Numbered from the stretch's first letter, positions 1 through 7,858 are shown. The stretch is 64,000 bases of DNA from Actinoplanes subtropicus (GCF_000721705.1 NZ_JOJL01000024.1:94132-158131); one strand, 5' to 3'. Numbers and translations are program-made. Notes: generated from the sequence alone by a model not told the origin.

Positions 1-115
1 CCTGCAGCAGGGTCAGCCCATGGACGGCGTCGAGCAGACTGTCGGGGCGCGCGGCGTCGAGCAGCTGGGCCCGGACCGCGATGCGCCTCGCCTCCGCCCG
101 GGAGAGCTTGTGCAT
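1..115 (-). CDS. Winged-helix DNA-binding domain protein (YcaQ/AlkX-like), N-terminus only
   Basis: Only the first 38 codons lie in the window; the rest runs off the left edge. The visible N-terminus, MHKLSRAEARRIAVRAQ, followed by a leucine-rich stretch ending LLDAVHGLTLLQ, is typical of the winged-helix/crosslink-repair glycosylase-like family (COG3214). It starts 11 bp after the stop of the radical SAM gene on the same strand, so it may be co-transcribed with the RiPP locus, although family members normally act in DNA repair or have no known role. Function is inferred from the N-terminal signature alone. Confidence 0.7.
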   Translation of the reverse strand, partial: MHKLSRAEARRIAVRAQLLDAARPDSLLDAVHGLTLLQ

Positions 116-126
116 GGTCAACGAGC

Positions 127-1824
127 CTAACGGCCGGGGACCGCCGGGACGGCCAGGCCGATCGCGCGGTCCTCGTCGAGGAAGAGCAGGCCACGGGCCG
201 CGAGCTCGGCAATGGCATTTTGTCCCATCTTCTCGGATACGCCGGCCTCGCGGGCGATCGCGGCAACGGAGCGTGGCCGCTCGTCGCAGGCGAGATAGAT
301 GGCCGCGACCGGGTCGGGAAAGGTATAGGTGCCACGGGGGAAAGCGGGGCGGCGGTCCTGGATCTGCAGCAGGCCGGGAATGGCGCGGTAGGTCAGCGTC
401 GGCCGTTCGAGGGAAGCCCAATTGCTGTTCCAGAGGCCGACCGCGGAACGGACGCCGGTATACACCGCATCGTCGAGCGGGGACGGCCATTCGAAGAAAT
501 ACGCGGCCCTCGAGAGGTCCACCGAGGACGGGTAGACGTAGCGGTAACTCGGCTCCGGCTCGGGCGAGACCGCCTCGGCGAAGAGCGGGCTGAAGCGTTC
601 GAGCCAGATGCGGTCGGCCGAGCCGGGCGGTTGGAGGTGGGCGAGGCTCGGGATGGCGGCGGCCTGGGCGGAGTAGTCGTCGGCCGTCTCACCGGGAAAG
701 CCCCAGAGCAGATTCCAGGCGATGTCGATGTCGTAGTAGCGGGCCCACTTCAGGAGGCAGACGTTCTGCGCGGCGCGTACGCCCTTGCGCATGAGCCGTA
801 GCACCCGCGAGCTGAGCGATTCCAGCCCGGGTTGCAGCCGCCGGACGCCCGCCCGGGCCAGCAGGCGCAGATCGGCCCGGCTCAGGTTGGCCTTGACCTC
901 GTAGAACAGGTCGTAGCCGGCCGAGGTGAGCGCGGGCATGACGGTGGTCAGATAGCGCGGGTCGAGGATGTTGTCGACCGCCTCGAAGCGGAAGGTCCGA
1001 TAGCGCCGGGCCAGCGTGTCCAATTCGGCGAGGACCTGTTCCGGCGGCTTGCTTCGATAGCGCATGGTCTCGCCGTTGAGGCCGCAGAACGTGCAATGGT
1101 GTTTCTCGCCCCACCAGCAGCCGCGGCTCGACTCGTACGGGAGCAGCACGCTTTCCCGATCGAGCAGGCCGAGCCGCTCCGCCCGCTCGAAGTACTCATC
1201 GAAATCGGGAATCCCGGAAATGTCCGAAGGGGGCGCCCCGAGCAGCAACGGCAGAGCGGCCTCTCCCGGCCCGGAGACGAAGTGATCCACGCAGGACAGA
1301 GCACGGTGATACTCGGCCCCCATCACCCCGTCGAAGTTCGCCCCACCGAAGACAGTGACGATCCCCGGATACCGCTCCTTGAGCCGCCGTGCCAGCGCAA
1401 ACGAGGCGACATTCTGCTGAAATGTCGTGGTAAACCCGACAAATTGCGCGGCGCGCCAAGCGGGATCACCGGCCAACGAGTCGAGAAAGGATGGCACCAC
1501 CCGATCCCGCAGCTCCAGCAGATCGAGCGGCGGCACCTCGGAACCGAAATCCGCCACGATCGAGCCGGCCGGATCGGGCGCGCCGCGGCCGAATGCGGCA
1601 ACCGAGAAGAGCCAGTCCCCGAACTGCCGCCCCCGGTGGGCCGCCAGCATCCGATACGCCGACATCCCGACCAAGGATGCGAAATCCAGAGAAGCGTGCA
1701 TCGTTCGTACGGCAAATCCCGCTTTTTCCACCGCGACCTTGAGCAGGCCCAGCTGCAGCGACGGCCGATCGGCATCCGCGAACGGCATCGAGACCAGCAC
1801 CACCGAGGCGCCGGCCGGGCTCAC
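127..1824 (-). CDS. RiPP maturation radical SAM protein, cobalamin-type C-methyltransferase family
   Basis: This 565-residue protein looks like a ribosomal-peptide maturation radical SAM enzyme of the TIGR03975 type, which occurs beside small precursor peptides. Residues 1-200 resemble a B12-binding Rossmann domain (VVLVSMPF, then VTVFGGANFDG near 156-166). The radical SAM core follows with the family hallmark ESSRGCWWGEKHHCTFCG; its cysteines are at about 236, 244 and 247 (C-X7-C-X2-C), spaced more widely than the classic CX3CX2C. A C-terminal winged-helix-like segment (about 500-555) could bind the leader peptide. The GTG start overlaps the precursor stop as GTGA, which implies translational coupling. 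A longer reading frame extends upstream, but it only shadows the precursor gene. The family call is strong. The chemistry (C-methylation or another radical modification) is inferred. Confidence 0.88.
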   Translation of the reverse strand: MSPAGASVVLVSMPFADADRPSLQLGLLKVAVEKAGFAVRTMHASLDFASLVGMSAYRMLAAHRGRQFGDWLFSVAAFGRGAPDPAGSIVADFGSEVPPLDLLELRDRVVPSFLDSLAGDPAWRAAQFVGFTTTFQQNVASFALARRLKERYPGIVTVFGGANFDGVMGAEYHRALSCVDHFVSGPGEAALPLLLGAPPSDISGIPDFDEYFERAERLGLLDRESVLLPYESSRGCWWGEKHHCTFCGLNGETMRYRSKPPEQVLAELDTLARRYRTFRFEAVDNILDPRYLTTVMPALTSAGYDLFYEVKANLSRADLRLLARAGVRRLQPGLESLSSRVLRLMRKGVRAAQNVCLLKWARYYDIDIAWNLLWGFPGETADDYSAQAAAIPSLAHLQPPGSADRIWLERFSPLFAEAVSPEPEPSYRYVYPSSVDLSRAAYFFEWPSPLDDAVYTGVRSAVGLWNSNWASLERPTLTYRAIPGLLQIQDRRPAFPRGTYTFPDPVAAIYLACDERPRSVAAIAREAGVSEKMGQNAIAELAARGLLFLDEDRAIGLAVPAVPGR

Positions 1825-2132
1825 CGCCCGATCTTCCCCAGCTGCACCTTGACCGTGTCGTCCGACCCGCCGCCGCCCCCGTCCGCGGTCAGCGCCGGCG
1901 CGAACGCCTGGTCGAAGATGGTGGACAGGTCGGGCAGCTCCGCACCGTGGGCGACCGTCACCCCCGGCACGCTGCGAACGACCCGGGTGTCGGGCAGGGT
2001 GCGGCCGAGCGCGTCGGCCGCGATCGCGAAGAGGGCCAGCAGCACCGTCTGCTCCTGCTCGCTGAGCTGGACGGTGGCGAGCTTCTCGGCCAGGGAGTCG
2101 AGGTCTTGCCGGGTAATGGTCGTGGTCGTCAT
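1821..2132 (-). CDS. Candidate RiPP precursor peptide (103 aa)
   Basis: The ATG has a perfect GGAGGT four bases upstream. The product opens with a helical, acidic leader-like part (MTTTTITRQDLDSLAEKL, then LSEQEQTVLLALFAIAADAL), continues through VRSVPGVTVAHGAELPDLSTIF, and ends in a five-glycine linker followed by SDDTVKVQLGKIGR. A conserved-looking helical leader, a Gly-rich hinge and a short polar tail fit a RiPP precursor. The gene lies between the SARP regulator (44 bp upstream) and the radical SAM gene, whose start overlaps this stop. The leader does not obviously match the nitrile-hydratase-like or Nif11-like leaders often paired with this maturase family. The core boundary is not visible from sequence; the segment after the glycines is the best guess. 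Confidence 0.75.
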   Translation of the reverse strand: MTTTTITRQDLDSLAEKLATVQLSEQEQTVLLALFAIAADALGRTLPDTRVVRSVPGVTVAHGAELPDLSTIFDQAFAPALTADGGGGGSDDTVKVQLGKIGR

Positions 2133-2176
2133 CGTGACCTCCGGCCACCCATGCTCGGCGCGCCCGGCCGCCCGGG

Positions 2177-4939
2177 TCAAGGCGCCGTCAGCAATCGGTC
2201 ACGCACCGCCGCCGTCTCCGGATGCTCCAGGAACTCGAAGATCTCCAGCGCCTCCCGCCAGCAGTCCCGGGCCGCGCCGAGCCGCCCGTCCTCCCGGCAC
2301 GTGTCGCCGAGCGAGACCAGCGTGTCCGCCTCGTTGAACCGGTCGCCGAACTCGCGGTAGAGCCCGGCCGCCCGCCGGTAGTGCACCTCGGCCGCCGGGT
2401 ACGACCCGAGCCGCCGATGGATGTACCCGAGGCTGTCCAGCGTCTCCGCCTCGCCGAACCGGTCGCCGATGCGCCGCTGCCGGTCGAGCGCCGCCGCGCA
2501 CCGGGCGAGGGCCCGCCGATGGTCGCCGAGCCGGGCGTGGAACCAGCCGACCGCGTTGAGCGCCCGGCCCACGCCCGCGTCGTTCCCGGCCTCCCGATGC
2601 GACGCCAGGGCCAGCCGGGCGCGGTCGAGGGCTTCCCGGTCGCGGCCCTGTCGTTCCAAAACCCAGGCGGCCGTACGGTGCACCCGAGCCCGGCCGCCCG
2701 GATCCCCGAGCCGCGCGAAGAGCGCCAGCGCCGACTCCAGCTCCGCGGCCGCCTCGCCGAACCGCCCGAGCCGCACCAGCGCCGAGCCCAGCATCCGGCG
2801 CGTCTCGGCCCGCAGCGACGGGTCGTCCAGCCGGGTCGCCGCCGCCAGCGCCGAGGTCAGCACGTCCACCTTGTCCTGCCAGTGCCCGGCGTAGTCCAGG
2901 AACGACACCATGGTCCAGGCCAGCCGCACCACCTTGTCCTCGTGGCCTCGGTGCCGGGCCATCGCCAGCAGTACCGGGCGCTCGCCGGCCAGCCACCCCG
3001 CGGCCTCCCGCCGGTCCGCGAAGGCCGCGACCGTCACCCCGGCCGCCGCCCCTTCCACCGGGGAACGGTCGTCGCGATGCGGCTTGAGCAGCATGTCCGC
3101 CTCGTGCGCCGAGTGCAGGTAATGATCGAGCAGGCGGATGCTCGCGGCCTCGCGGTCCGCCACCGGGTCCTCGTCGCGGTGACGGCCGATCGCGTACGCC
3201 CGAAGCAGGTCGTGCAGCTCGAACCGCCCGCCGGCCCGCTCCCCGATCAGGTGTGCCCCGGCCAGCTCGGCCAGCGCCCGCCGGGTCGCGGCCACCGGCT
3301 GGGCGGCCAGGCTGGCCGCGGCCGCCACCCCGAAACCCGGCCCGGGATGCGGCCCGAGCAGCCGGAACAACCGGGCCGTCGGCGGGCTCAGCTGGCGGTA
3401 CGACCAGTCGAACGCGGCCCGCACGTCGGCCGACCGGTCCTCGACCGAGGCCACGAAGGCCGGCGCCGCGAAGCCCTCCCGCACCTCCTCGGCCACCTGG
3501 CCGAGCGACAGCCCCGGCCGGGTCACCGCGCGCGCCGCCACCACCGCGAGGGCCAGCGGCAGCCGCGCGCACGCCCCGATCAGCGTGGTCACCGCGCCGG
3601 GCTCGGCCGCGACCCGCTCGGCGCCGAGCCGGGCGCGCAGCAACAGCCGGGCCGCGGCGTACCCGGGCAGGTCGAGCGCGACCGGCCGGGCGCCCTCGGC
3701 CACCACCAGGCCGGTCAGGTCGTTGCGGCTGGTCACCAGCGTCAGGCAGCCGGGGGTGCCGGGCAGCAGCGGGCGCACCTGTTCGCTGCTGCGCGCGTTG
3801 TCCAGCAGCACCAGCATCCGGCGGCCGGCGAGCAGGCTGCGGTAGAGGGCGGTCTGGCCGGTCAGCGCGGGCGGCACGGCGTGCGCGGGGACGGCCAGCG
3901 CGATGAGGAAGTCGCGGACCACCTCGCCGGGGTCGGCCTGCTCGCCGTCCGGGTCGAAGCCGCGGAGGTCGGCGTAGAGCTGCCCGTCCGGGAAACGGGC
4001 CCGGACGCCGTGCGCCCACCGTACGGCCAAACTGGTCTTGCCCACGCCCGCGGTGCCGGCCAGCACCGCCACGGTCGCCCTGTCCCGCCCGTCGACCAGC
4101 GCGTCCAGCCGGTCCAGCTCGTCCGCCCGGTTGACGAACTCGGGCAGCCCCGGCGGCAGCTGCGCGGGCGCGACCCGGGCCGCCGCCGGCGCGTCGAGGC
4201 CGGGATCGGCGTCCAGCATCCGGCGGTGCAGGCGTTGCAGGGCGGCGGTCGGCTCCACCCCGAGCTCGTCCCGCAGCAGCCGGGTCAGCCGGCGGAACTC
4301 CGCCAGCGCCGCCTCCCGCCGGCCGTCCCGGTAGAGCGCGAGCATCAGCAGCCCGCGCAGCCGCTCGTCGGCCGGGTGCTCGGCCACGATCGGGCGCAAC
4401 TCGTCGATCTCCACCCGGCCGTGCAGCTCCAGTTCGGTCTCGACCCGGTCGGCCGCCAGCGCGAGCCGCAGCTCGTCCAGCCGGTGTCGCTCGGCCGCCA
4501 GGTACAGTCCGGGCAGACCGTCGCAGAACGGCCCGCGCCACACGTCGAGGGCGGCGCGCCAGGCGGCGAGTGCGCCGGCCAGGTCGCCGTCGCGGCGCAG
4601 CGCCCGGCCGGCCGCGACCTGGCGTTCGAACTCGTCGAGGTCCCGGCGCCCGGGCGGGACGGCCAGCACGTAGCCGTGCTCGGTCCAGCTCAGCAGGCGG
4701 TCCGGAGCCAGGGCCGAGCGCAGCGCGGAGACGTGTTTCTGCAGCTGGTTCACGGCGTACGCGGGAGGCTCCTCGCCCCAGACGGCCCGGATCAACCGAT
4801 CCCGGCCGAACGGCCGGTTGGGCCGCAGCAGCAGCGTGGCGAGCACCGCCTGGCGCTGCGCCGAACCGAGCCGGACGACGCTCTCGCCCCGACGGGCCCG
4901 CAGCGGCCCGAGCAGCTCGAAGCGCAGGGCCACGTCCAT
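2177..4939 (-). CDS. AfsR/SARP-family transcriptional regulator (BTAD, NB-ARC and TPR)
   Basis: This is a 920-residue activator-type regulator. It starts with an OmpR-like winged helix (FELLGPLRARRGESVVRLG, residues 7-95) and then a bacterial transcriptional activation domain (about 100-245, including RGPFCDGL and the LRDELGVEPTAALQRLHRRML region). An NB-ARC/STAND ATPase follows with Walker A GTAGVGKTS near 295 and LVLLDNARSS as Walker B. TPR helices fill about 650-910. Length and order match AfsR-type SARPs, which switch on nearby biosynthetic genes. It is the first gene of the minus-strand run leading to the precursor and radical SAM genes, so it is probably their cluster-specific regulator. 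Tandem 12-bp direct repeats sit just upstream of its start. Confidence 0.92.
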   Translation of the reverse strand: MDVALRFELLGPLRARRGESVVRLGSAQRQAVLATLLLRPNRPFGRDRLIRAVWGEEPPAYAVNQLQKHVSALRSALAPDRLLSWTEHGYVLAVPPGRRDLDEFERQVAAGRALRRDGDLAGALAAWRAALDVWRGPFCDGLPGLYLAAERHRLDELRLALAADRVETELELHGRVEIDELRPIVAEHPADERLRGLLMLALYRDGRREAALAEFRRLTRLLRDELGVEPTAALQRLHRRMLDADPGLDAPAAARVAPAQLPPGLPEFVNRADELDRLDALVDGRDRATVAVLAGTAGVGKTSLAVRWAHGVRARFPDGQLYADLRGFDPDGEQADPGEVVRDFLIALAVPAHAVPPALTGQTALYRSLLAGRRMLVLLDNARSSEQVRPLLPGTPGCLTLVTSRNDLTGLVVAEGARPVALDLPGYAAARLLLRARLGAERVAAEPGAVTTLIGACARLPLALAVVAARAVTRPGLSLGQVAEEVREGFAAPAFVASVEDRSADVRAAFDWSYRQLSPPTARLFRLLGPHPGPGFGVAAAASLAAQPVAATRRALAELAGAHLIGERAGGRFELHDLLRAYAIGRHRDEDPVADREAASIRLLDHYLHSAHEADMLLKPHRDDRSPVEGAAAGVTVAAFADRREAAGWLAGERPVLLAMARHRGHEDKVVRLAWTMVSFLDYAGHWQDKVDVLTSALAAATRLDDPSLRAETRRMLGSALVRLGRFGEAAAELESALALFARLGDPGGRARVHRTAAWVLERQGRDREALDRARLALASHREAGNDAGVGRALNAVGWFHARLGDHRRALARCAAALDRQRRIGDRFGEAETLDSLGYIHRRLGSYPAAEVHYRRAAGLYREFGDRFNEADTLVSLGDTCREDGRLGAARDCWREALEIFEFLEHPETAAVRDRLLTAP

Positions 4940-4975
4940 CCGGCCTCCCGTGGGGCGTCGCGCTCAGATTAGCCC

Positions 4976-5011
4976 GGTCCAGGCCGCGTTCCAGCGGTCG
5001 TTCCAGCGGGC
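4976..5011. promoter_or_regulatory. Triple 12-bp direct repeat, candidate SARP binding site
   Basis: Two near-identical 12-bp units, GTTCCAGCGGTC and GTTCCAGCGGGC, are preceded by a degenerate third, GGTCCAGGCCGC. They lie in the divergent region between the SARP gene (starts 4939, minus) and the small gene at 5056 (plus). SARP regulators are known to bind short direct repeats spaced about one helical turn apart, so this is a plausible self-regulatory site. Binding is inferred. Confidence 0.5.
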
Positions 5012-5055
5012 CGGGCGACGCTCGGGACAGCAAGCCAACGAAACGAGGAGGACCA

Positions 5056-5409
5056 ATGCCCAACCTGACCGATTACGCCGTCGTCCAGGACACCTCGGTG
5101 AAGCTGCCGAAGTCCAACGGGGACATCGACCACGACTACCCGAAGTTCGGCGCGGCCGGCCTGGCCGCCGGGCGCTCGATCCTGATGTTCAAGATCAACC
5201 CGGAGGGCACCGCCGAGCTGAAGGTGACCCTGAACAACTCCGACGTGCTGACCTCGACCTTCAGCACCGACCCGACCCGCACCTGGCATGAGATCATCGA
5301 CGACGGCGTGCTCAAGGAGAGCGACAACGTCCTGACCATCACCCGCAACGACGGCGACGGCTCGCTGGAGGTCTCCGACGTCCTGGTGATGTACCAGCAC
5401 GAGGTCTGA
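5056..5409 (+). CDS. Hypothetical beta-rich protein (117 aa) divergent from the SARP gene
   Basis: The gene starts at an ATG five bases after a strong GAGGAGG-type ribosome site. The product, MPNLTDYAVVQDTSVKLPKS onward, has no signal peptide or membrane segment. Alternating hydrophobic strands (SILMFKINPEGTAELKVTLN, VLTITRNDGDGSLEVSDVLV) suggest an all-beta sandwich, possibly jelly-roll-like. I do not recognise a family with confidence. It shares its promoter region with the SARP regulator of the RiPP-type operon and may be controlled by it. Whether it takes part in the peptide pathway is unknown. It is a structural-looking protein, not an obvious enzyme. Confidence 0.75.
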   Translation: MPNLTDYAVVQDTSVKLPKSNGDIDHDYPKFGAAGLAAGRSILMFKINPEGTAELKVTLNNSDVLTSTFSTDPTRTWHEIIDDGVLKESDNVLTITRNDGDGSLEVSDVLVMYQHEV

Positions 5410-5426
5410 TCGGGGCGGCCCGCCGG

Positions 5427-5663
5427 TCAGTGTGTCCAGCGGATGAACCGGTCGAACATCTCGGCCGGCGGGCCGGTCGGCTGGTCGCCGAAAGCGTCGT
5501 CCAGCTGCGCCCACATGTGGGTGGCAAGGGCCGCCTTGTCCAGCCGCGCCGCCAAGTGGTGGCGCGCCGGTGCGCAGGGCCACGGGTTGCCGCAGGAGCG
5601 GCAGCGCCACGACGGCCGGTCGGGGATGTGGTCGGTCGCCACGGCGTCAGTTTGCGCGCGCAC
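5427..5663 (-). CDS. Conserved hypothetical protein with CRSCGNPWPC motif (78 aa)
   Basis: This small protein carries CRSCGNPWPCAPARHHL near its middle and ends DAFGDQPTGPPAEMFDRFIRWTH. Short actinobacterial proteins with a CxxCGxPWPC motif are common beside XRE/DUF5753 regulators and are sometimes labelled flavin reductase without support. The three cysteines could bind a metal. It is divergent from the XRE gene at 5744, with about 80 bp between them, and converges on the hypothetical gene at 5056. The motif and context make it a real gene; its function is unknown. Confidence 0.75.
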   Translation of the reverse strand: MRAQTDAVATDHIPDRPSWRCRSCGNPWPCAPARHHLAARLDKAALATHMWAQLDDAFGDQPTGPPAEMFDRFIRWTH

Positions 5664-5743
5664 TTTTACCCGGTCAACTACGCAACCACGGGTACGTCAC
5701 CGCAAAGAGTGAACCCTCCGCATCGATCAGGCACAATGCGGCC

Positions 5744-6583
5744 GTGGACAGTCCCACGTTCGTGAGGTTCCAGCTCGGCGCCCAGCTGCGCCGGCTGCGC
5801 GACGAGGCCAAGATGCCGACCGAGCGCGCCGCCGACGTCATCGAGGTGTCCGCGAGCACGCTGCGCCGGATCGAATCGGGCCGGGTCGGCATCAAGGGCC
5901 CGGCGCTGACCGCGCTTCTCGACGAGTACGGCGTGCGGGACGCCGCGCTGCGCGAGACGCTGCTGTCGATGGCCCGGGAGGGCAAGCGCCGCGGCTGGTG
6001 GGCCAAGTTCGGCGACCTGCCGCCGGCGTACCGGCAGTACATCGGCCTCGAATCGGCGGCCGACCAGATGCAGAACTTCGAGACCATCGTGGTGCCCGGC
6101 CTGCTGCAGACCGAGGCGTACGCCCGGGCGATGACGAACTCCGACGCGTTCAAGCCGACCCCGTCCGCGATCGAGCAGCGCGTGACGGTCCGGATGGAGC
6201 GGCAGAAGCTGATCAAGGAGGACCGCTTGCAGCTCATCGCGGTCATGGACGAGGCGGTGCTGCATCGCCAGATCGGCGGCCCGCGGGTGATGCACGACCA
6301 GCTCACCGCGCTGCTGGAGGCGGCCGAGCTGTGGAACGTCACGCTCCAGGTGATCCCGTTCCGGGAGGGGGCGTACGCCTCGATGCTCTCGTCCTTCGCG
6401 ATCCTCAGCTTTCCCGACCACGAAGGAGTGGTTTACATCGAGGGTCTGACCGGAGACCTTTACGCTGAGGGTGTTGACGTCAACCGATGCACGACCGTCT
6501 TCAACGACCTCCGGTCGTCCGCGTTGTCGCCGTCCGAGTCGATCGCGATGATCACGCAGATTCGCGATGCCCAGCAGGCTTAG
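5744..6583 (+). CDS. XRE-family regulator with DUF5753 domain
   Basis: This 279-residue protein starts at GTG with the usual family opening DSPTFVRFQLGAQLRRLRDE. Residues 5-62 form a lambda-repressor-like helix-turn-helix (PTERAADVIEVSASTLRRIE). Residues about 80-270 form DUF5753 (GLLQTEAYARAM, HRQIGG, VTLQVIPFREG, YIEGLTGDLY). Longer in-frame starts exist upstream, but the homologous part begins here. A DUF397 gene follows 9 bp later, which is the standard partner. In Streptomyces such pairs (for example WhiJ-like) influence development and antibiotic production. The role here is inferred from family. Confidence 0.92.
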   Translation: MDSPTFVRFQLGAQLRRLRDEAKMPTERAADVIEVSASTLRRIESGRVGIKGPALTALLDEYGVRDAALRETLLSMAREGKRRGWWAKFGDLPPAYRQYIGLESAADQMQNFETIVVPGLLQTEAYARAMTNSDAFKPTPSAIEQRVTVRMERQKLIKEDRLQLIAVMDEAVLHRQIGGPRVMHDQLTALLEAAELWNVTLQVIPFREGAYASMLSSFAILSFPDHEGVVYIEGLTGDLYAEGVDVNRCTTVFNDLRSSALSPSESIAMITQIRDAQQA

Positions 6584-6592
6584 GAGTCAGGG

Positions 6593-6781
6593 ATGCTCGA
6601 CCAGAGTTGGCGCAAGAGCACGCGCAGTGGCAGCAACGGCCAGTGCGTCGAGGCCCGCCGGATGGGCGACACGATCGAGCTGCGCGACAGCAAGGACCGC
6701 TCGGGCCCGGTGCTCTCCTTCACGCTCGGCCAGTGGACCGCGTTCACCGCCGGCGTGAAGGGCGCCGAGTTCGACCGCTAG
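6593..6781 (+). CDS. DUF397 domain-containing protein
   Basis: The 62 residues MLDQSWRKSTRSGSNGQCVE onward have the complete DUF397 signature: a W-K-S-S/T-R opening, a central C-V-E, then LRDSKDRSGPVLSFTLGQW and a GVKGAEFDR end. It lies 9 bp after the XRE/DUF5753 gene and is surely co-transcribed with it. DUF397 proteins are small partners of these regulators and may act as antagonists. Its stop codon overlaps the stop of the convergent DUF6232 gene by four bases. Confidence 0.93.
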   Translation: MLDQSWRKSTRSGSNGQCVEARRMGDTIELRDSKDRSGPVLSFTLGQWTAFTAGVKGAEFDR

Positions 6782-7230
6782 TCGTAGGGGCTCAGCTGAC
6801 GGTTGTCCTCGACCGCGCGGACCAGCGCGCGCCAGACGAACCCGAAGATCCGATGGTCCCGCGTGCCGAACAGCACGACCCGTCGGCCGCGCAGCGTCGC
6901 GTGGATCTCCTGATATCGCGGGTTCTGGTGGAAGTCGTTGAGCGCACCCACCGCCATCCCGCACGCGGAGAGCAGCCCCACCCCGATCATCAGGGCCGAC
7001 CCGTAGAAGACCGCGAACGGCGCCGCGATCGCCACTTCCAGCCCCGCGGTGATCGCCGCAACCCGGACCGTCGGGTAGCTGTAGGTCAGATGCCGCTCCG
7101 CGGCCCACAGCTCCGAGACGTTGATCCGCAGCCCGTCCACGTGGATGTGCCAGCTCGTGATGGTGATCTCGTCACTCTGATAGAGGACCCGAAAGACCGG
7201 TTTCGGCCGGCTCGCGCTGCTGGTGGACAT
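6778..7230 (-). CDS. DUF6232 family membrane protein
   Basis: The 150 residues open with a soluble part (VFRVLYQSDEITITSWHIHV, then LWAAERHLTY). Two hydrophobic helices follow at about 58-95 (VAAITAGLEVAIAAPFAVFY and ALMIGVGLLSACGMAVGAL), and the protein ends in a cytoplasmic tail with RVVLFGTRDHRIFGFVWRAL. This arrangement matches DUF6232, an actinobacterial family of unknown function. It converges with the DUF397 gene, and their stops overlap. The long repeat-rich gap at 7231-8204 lies upstream. Confidence 0.85.
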   Translation of the reverse strand: MSTSSASRPKPVFRVLYQSDEITITSWHIHVDGLRINVSELWAAERHLTYSYPTVRVAAITAGLEVAIAAPFAVFYGSALMIGVGLLSACGMAVGALNDFHQNPRYQEIHATLRGRRVVLFGTRDHRIFGFVWRALVRAVEDNRQLSPYD

Positions 7231-7327
7231 CTGTGACCCCTTCGTGACCCCGTCCCTCCATTAGACGCGGCGCACGCTACTTGCAGGTAGCCAAAAGTCA
7301 ACAGCGAATCACGATGTGCGAAAACCA

Positions 7328-7344
7328 ATCTGCAAAGTGCAGAT
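7328..7344. promoter_or_regulatory. Short palindrome ATCTGCA-AAG-TGCAGAT upstream of DUF6232 gene
   Basis: Seven-base perfect arms are separated by three bases, about 100 bp upstream of the DUF6232 start. A related half, CTTGCAGGTAGCC, lies nearby at about 7281. It could be an operator for a dimeric regulator. There is no direct evidence for function. Confidence 0.3.
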
Positions 7345-7594
7345 AGCCGATGGCGGCTACGCGAGGTGGACCTTGCCTCCGTTCTACCCGAAACCCGAAA
7401 TTCACCACATCACGTGTACGCGTGACCCAGTCCCGAACCGCAGCCGGGACCGCCCCGCCTCATCAGGCGGCCTGGCTGCAACGACAGCCTTTGCCGCCCG
7501 CGCCGGGCTGAGCTGCCACTCCCGCCGCCCCGCCGACACAGCGGCCCCACCACGCCCCCCGCCCCGCCGGCCAACGGCCCGCCCCGCCCCGGGC

Positions 7595-7687
7595 GGCTGC
7601 TGCTTCGGCCGGCTGCTGCTTCGGCCGGCTGCTGCTTCGGCCGGCTGCTGCTTCGGCCGGCTGCTGCTTCGGCCGGCTGCTGCTTCG
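7595..7687. repeat. 16-bp tandem repeat, five perfect copies plus a partial sixth
   Basis: The unit GGCTGCTGCTTCGGCC repeats head to tail from 7595, with five exact copies; the sixth breaks at TTCGCC. Perfect identity between units suggests recent expansion by slippage or recombination. The period is not a multiple of three, so it was not selected as coding sequence in one frame. Confidence 0.9.
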
Positions 7688-7750
7688 CCGGACCCCGCTG
7701 CGGCGCCGACCGTCCGGGCGACCGCCGCGCGCCGTGTCGGTAGCCCGGCC

Positions 7751-7858
7751 GATCTTGAAGACGCGGCGTTCGGCGCGAACGGAAACTCTTCGTCGTTGCG
7801 TTCGCCCAGCTGAAGAGTGGTGGTTTCCGTTGGCTGTGAACGCCGCGTCCTCAAGATC
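7751..7858. repeat. 108-bp imperfect palindrome
   Basis: The outer 22-base arms, GATCTTGAAGACGCGGCGTT (7751 on) and its counterpart ending at 7858, pair at 20 of 22 positions. Inner blocks, CGGAAACTCTTC and GAAGAGTGGTGGTTTCCG, also pair with a small bulge. The whole could fold into a long hairpin in either strand. It contains no gene. It may be a REP/MITE-like element or a bidirectional terminator. Confidence 0.7.

Noticed and set aside
2199..5063. Second long reading frame of over 900 codons overlapping the SARP gene
   Set aside because: Its translation is Arg/Gly/Pro-rich low complexity with no domain; it is a codon-bias shadow of the SARP gene.
5056..5409. The 117-aa protein as a second RiPP precursor
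   Set aside because: It reads as a folded beta protein throughout, with no leader/core division.
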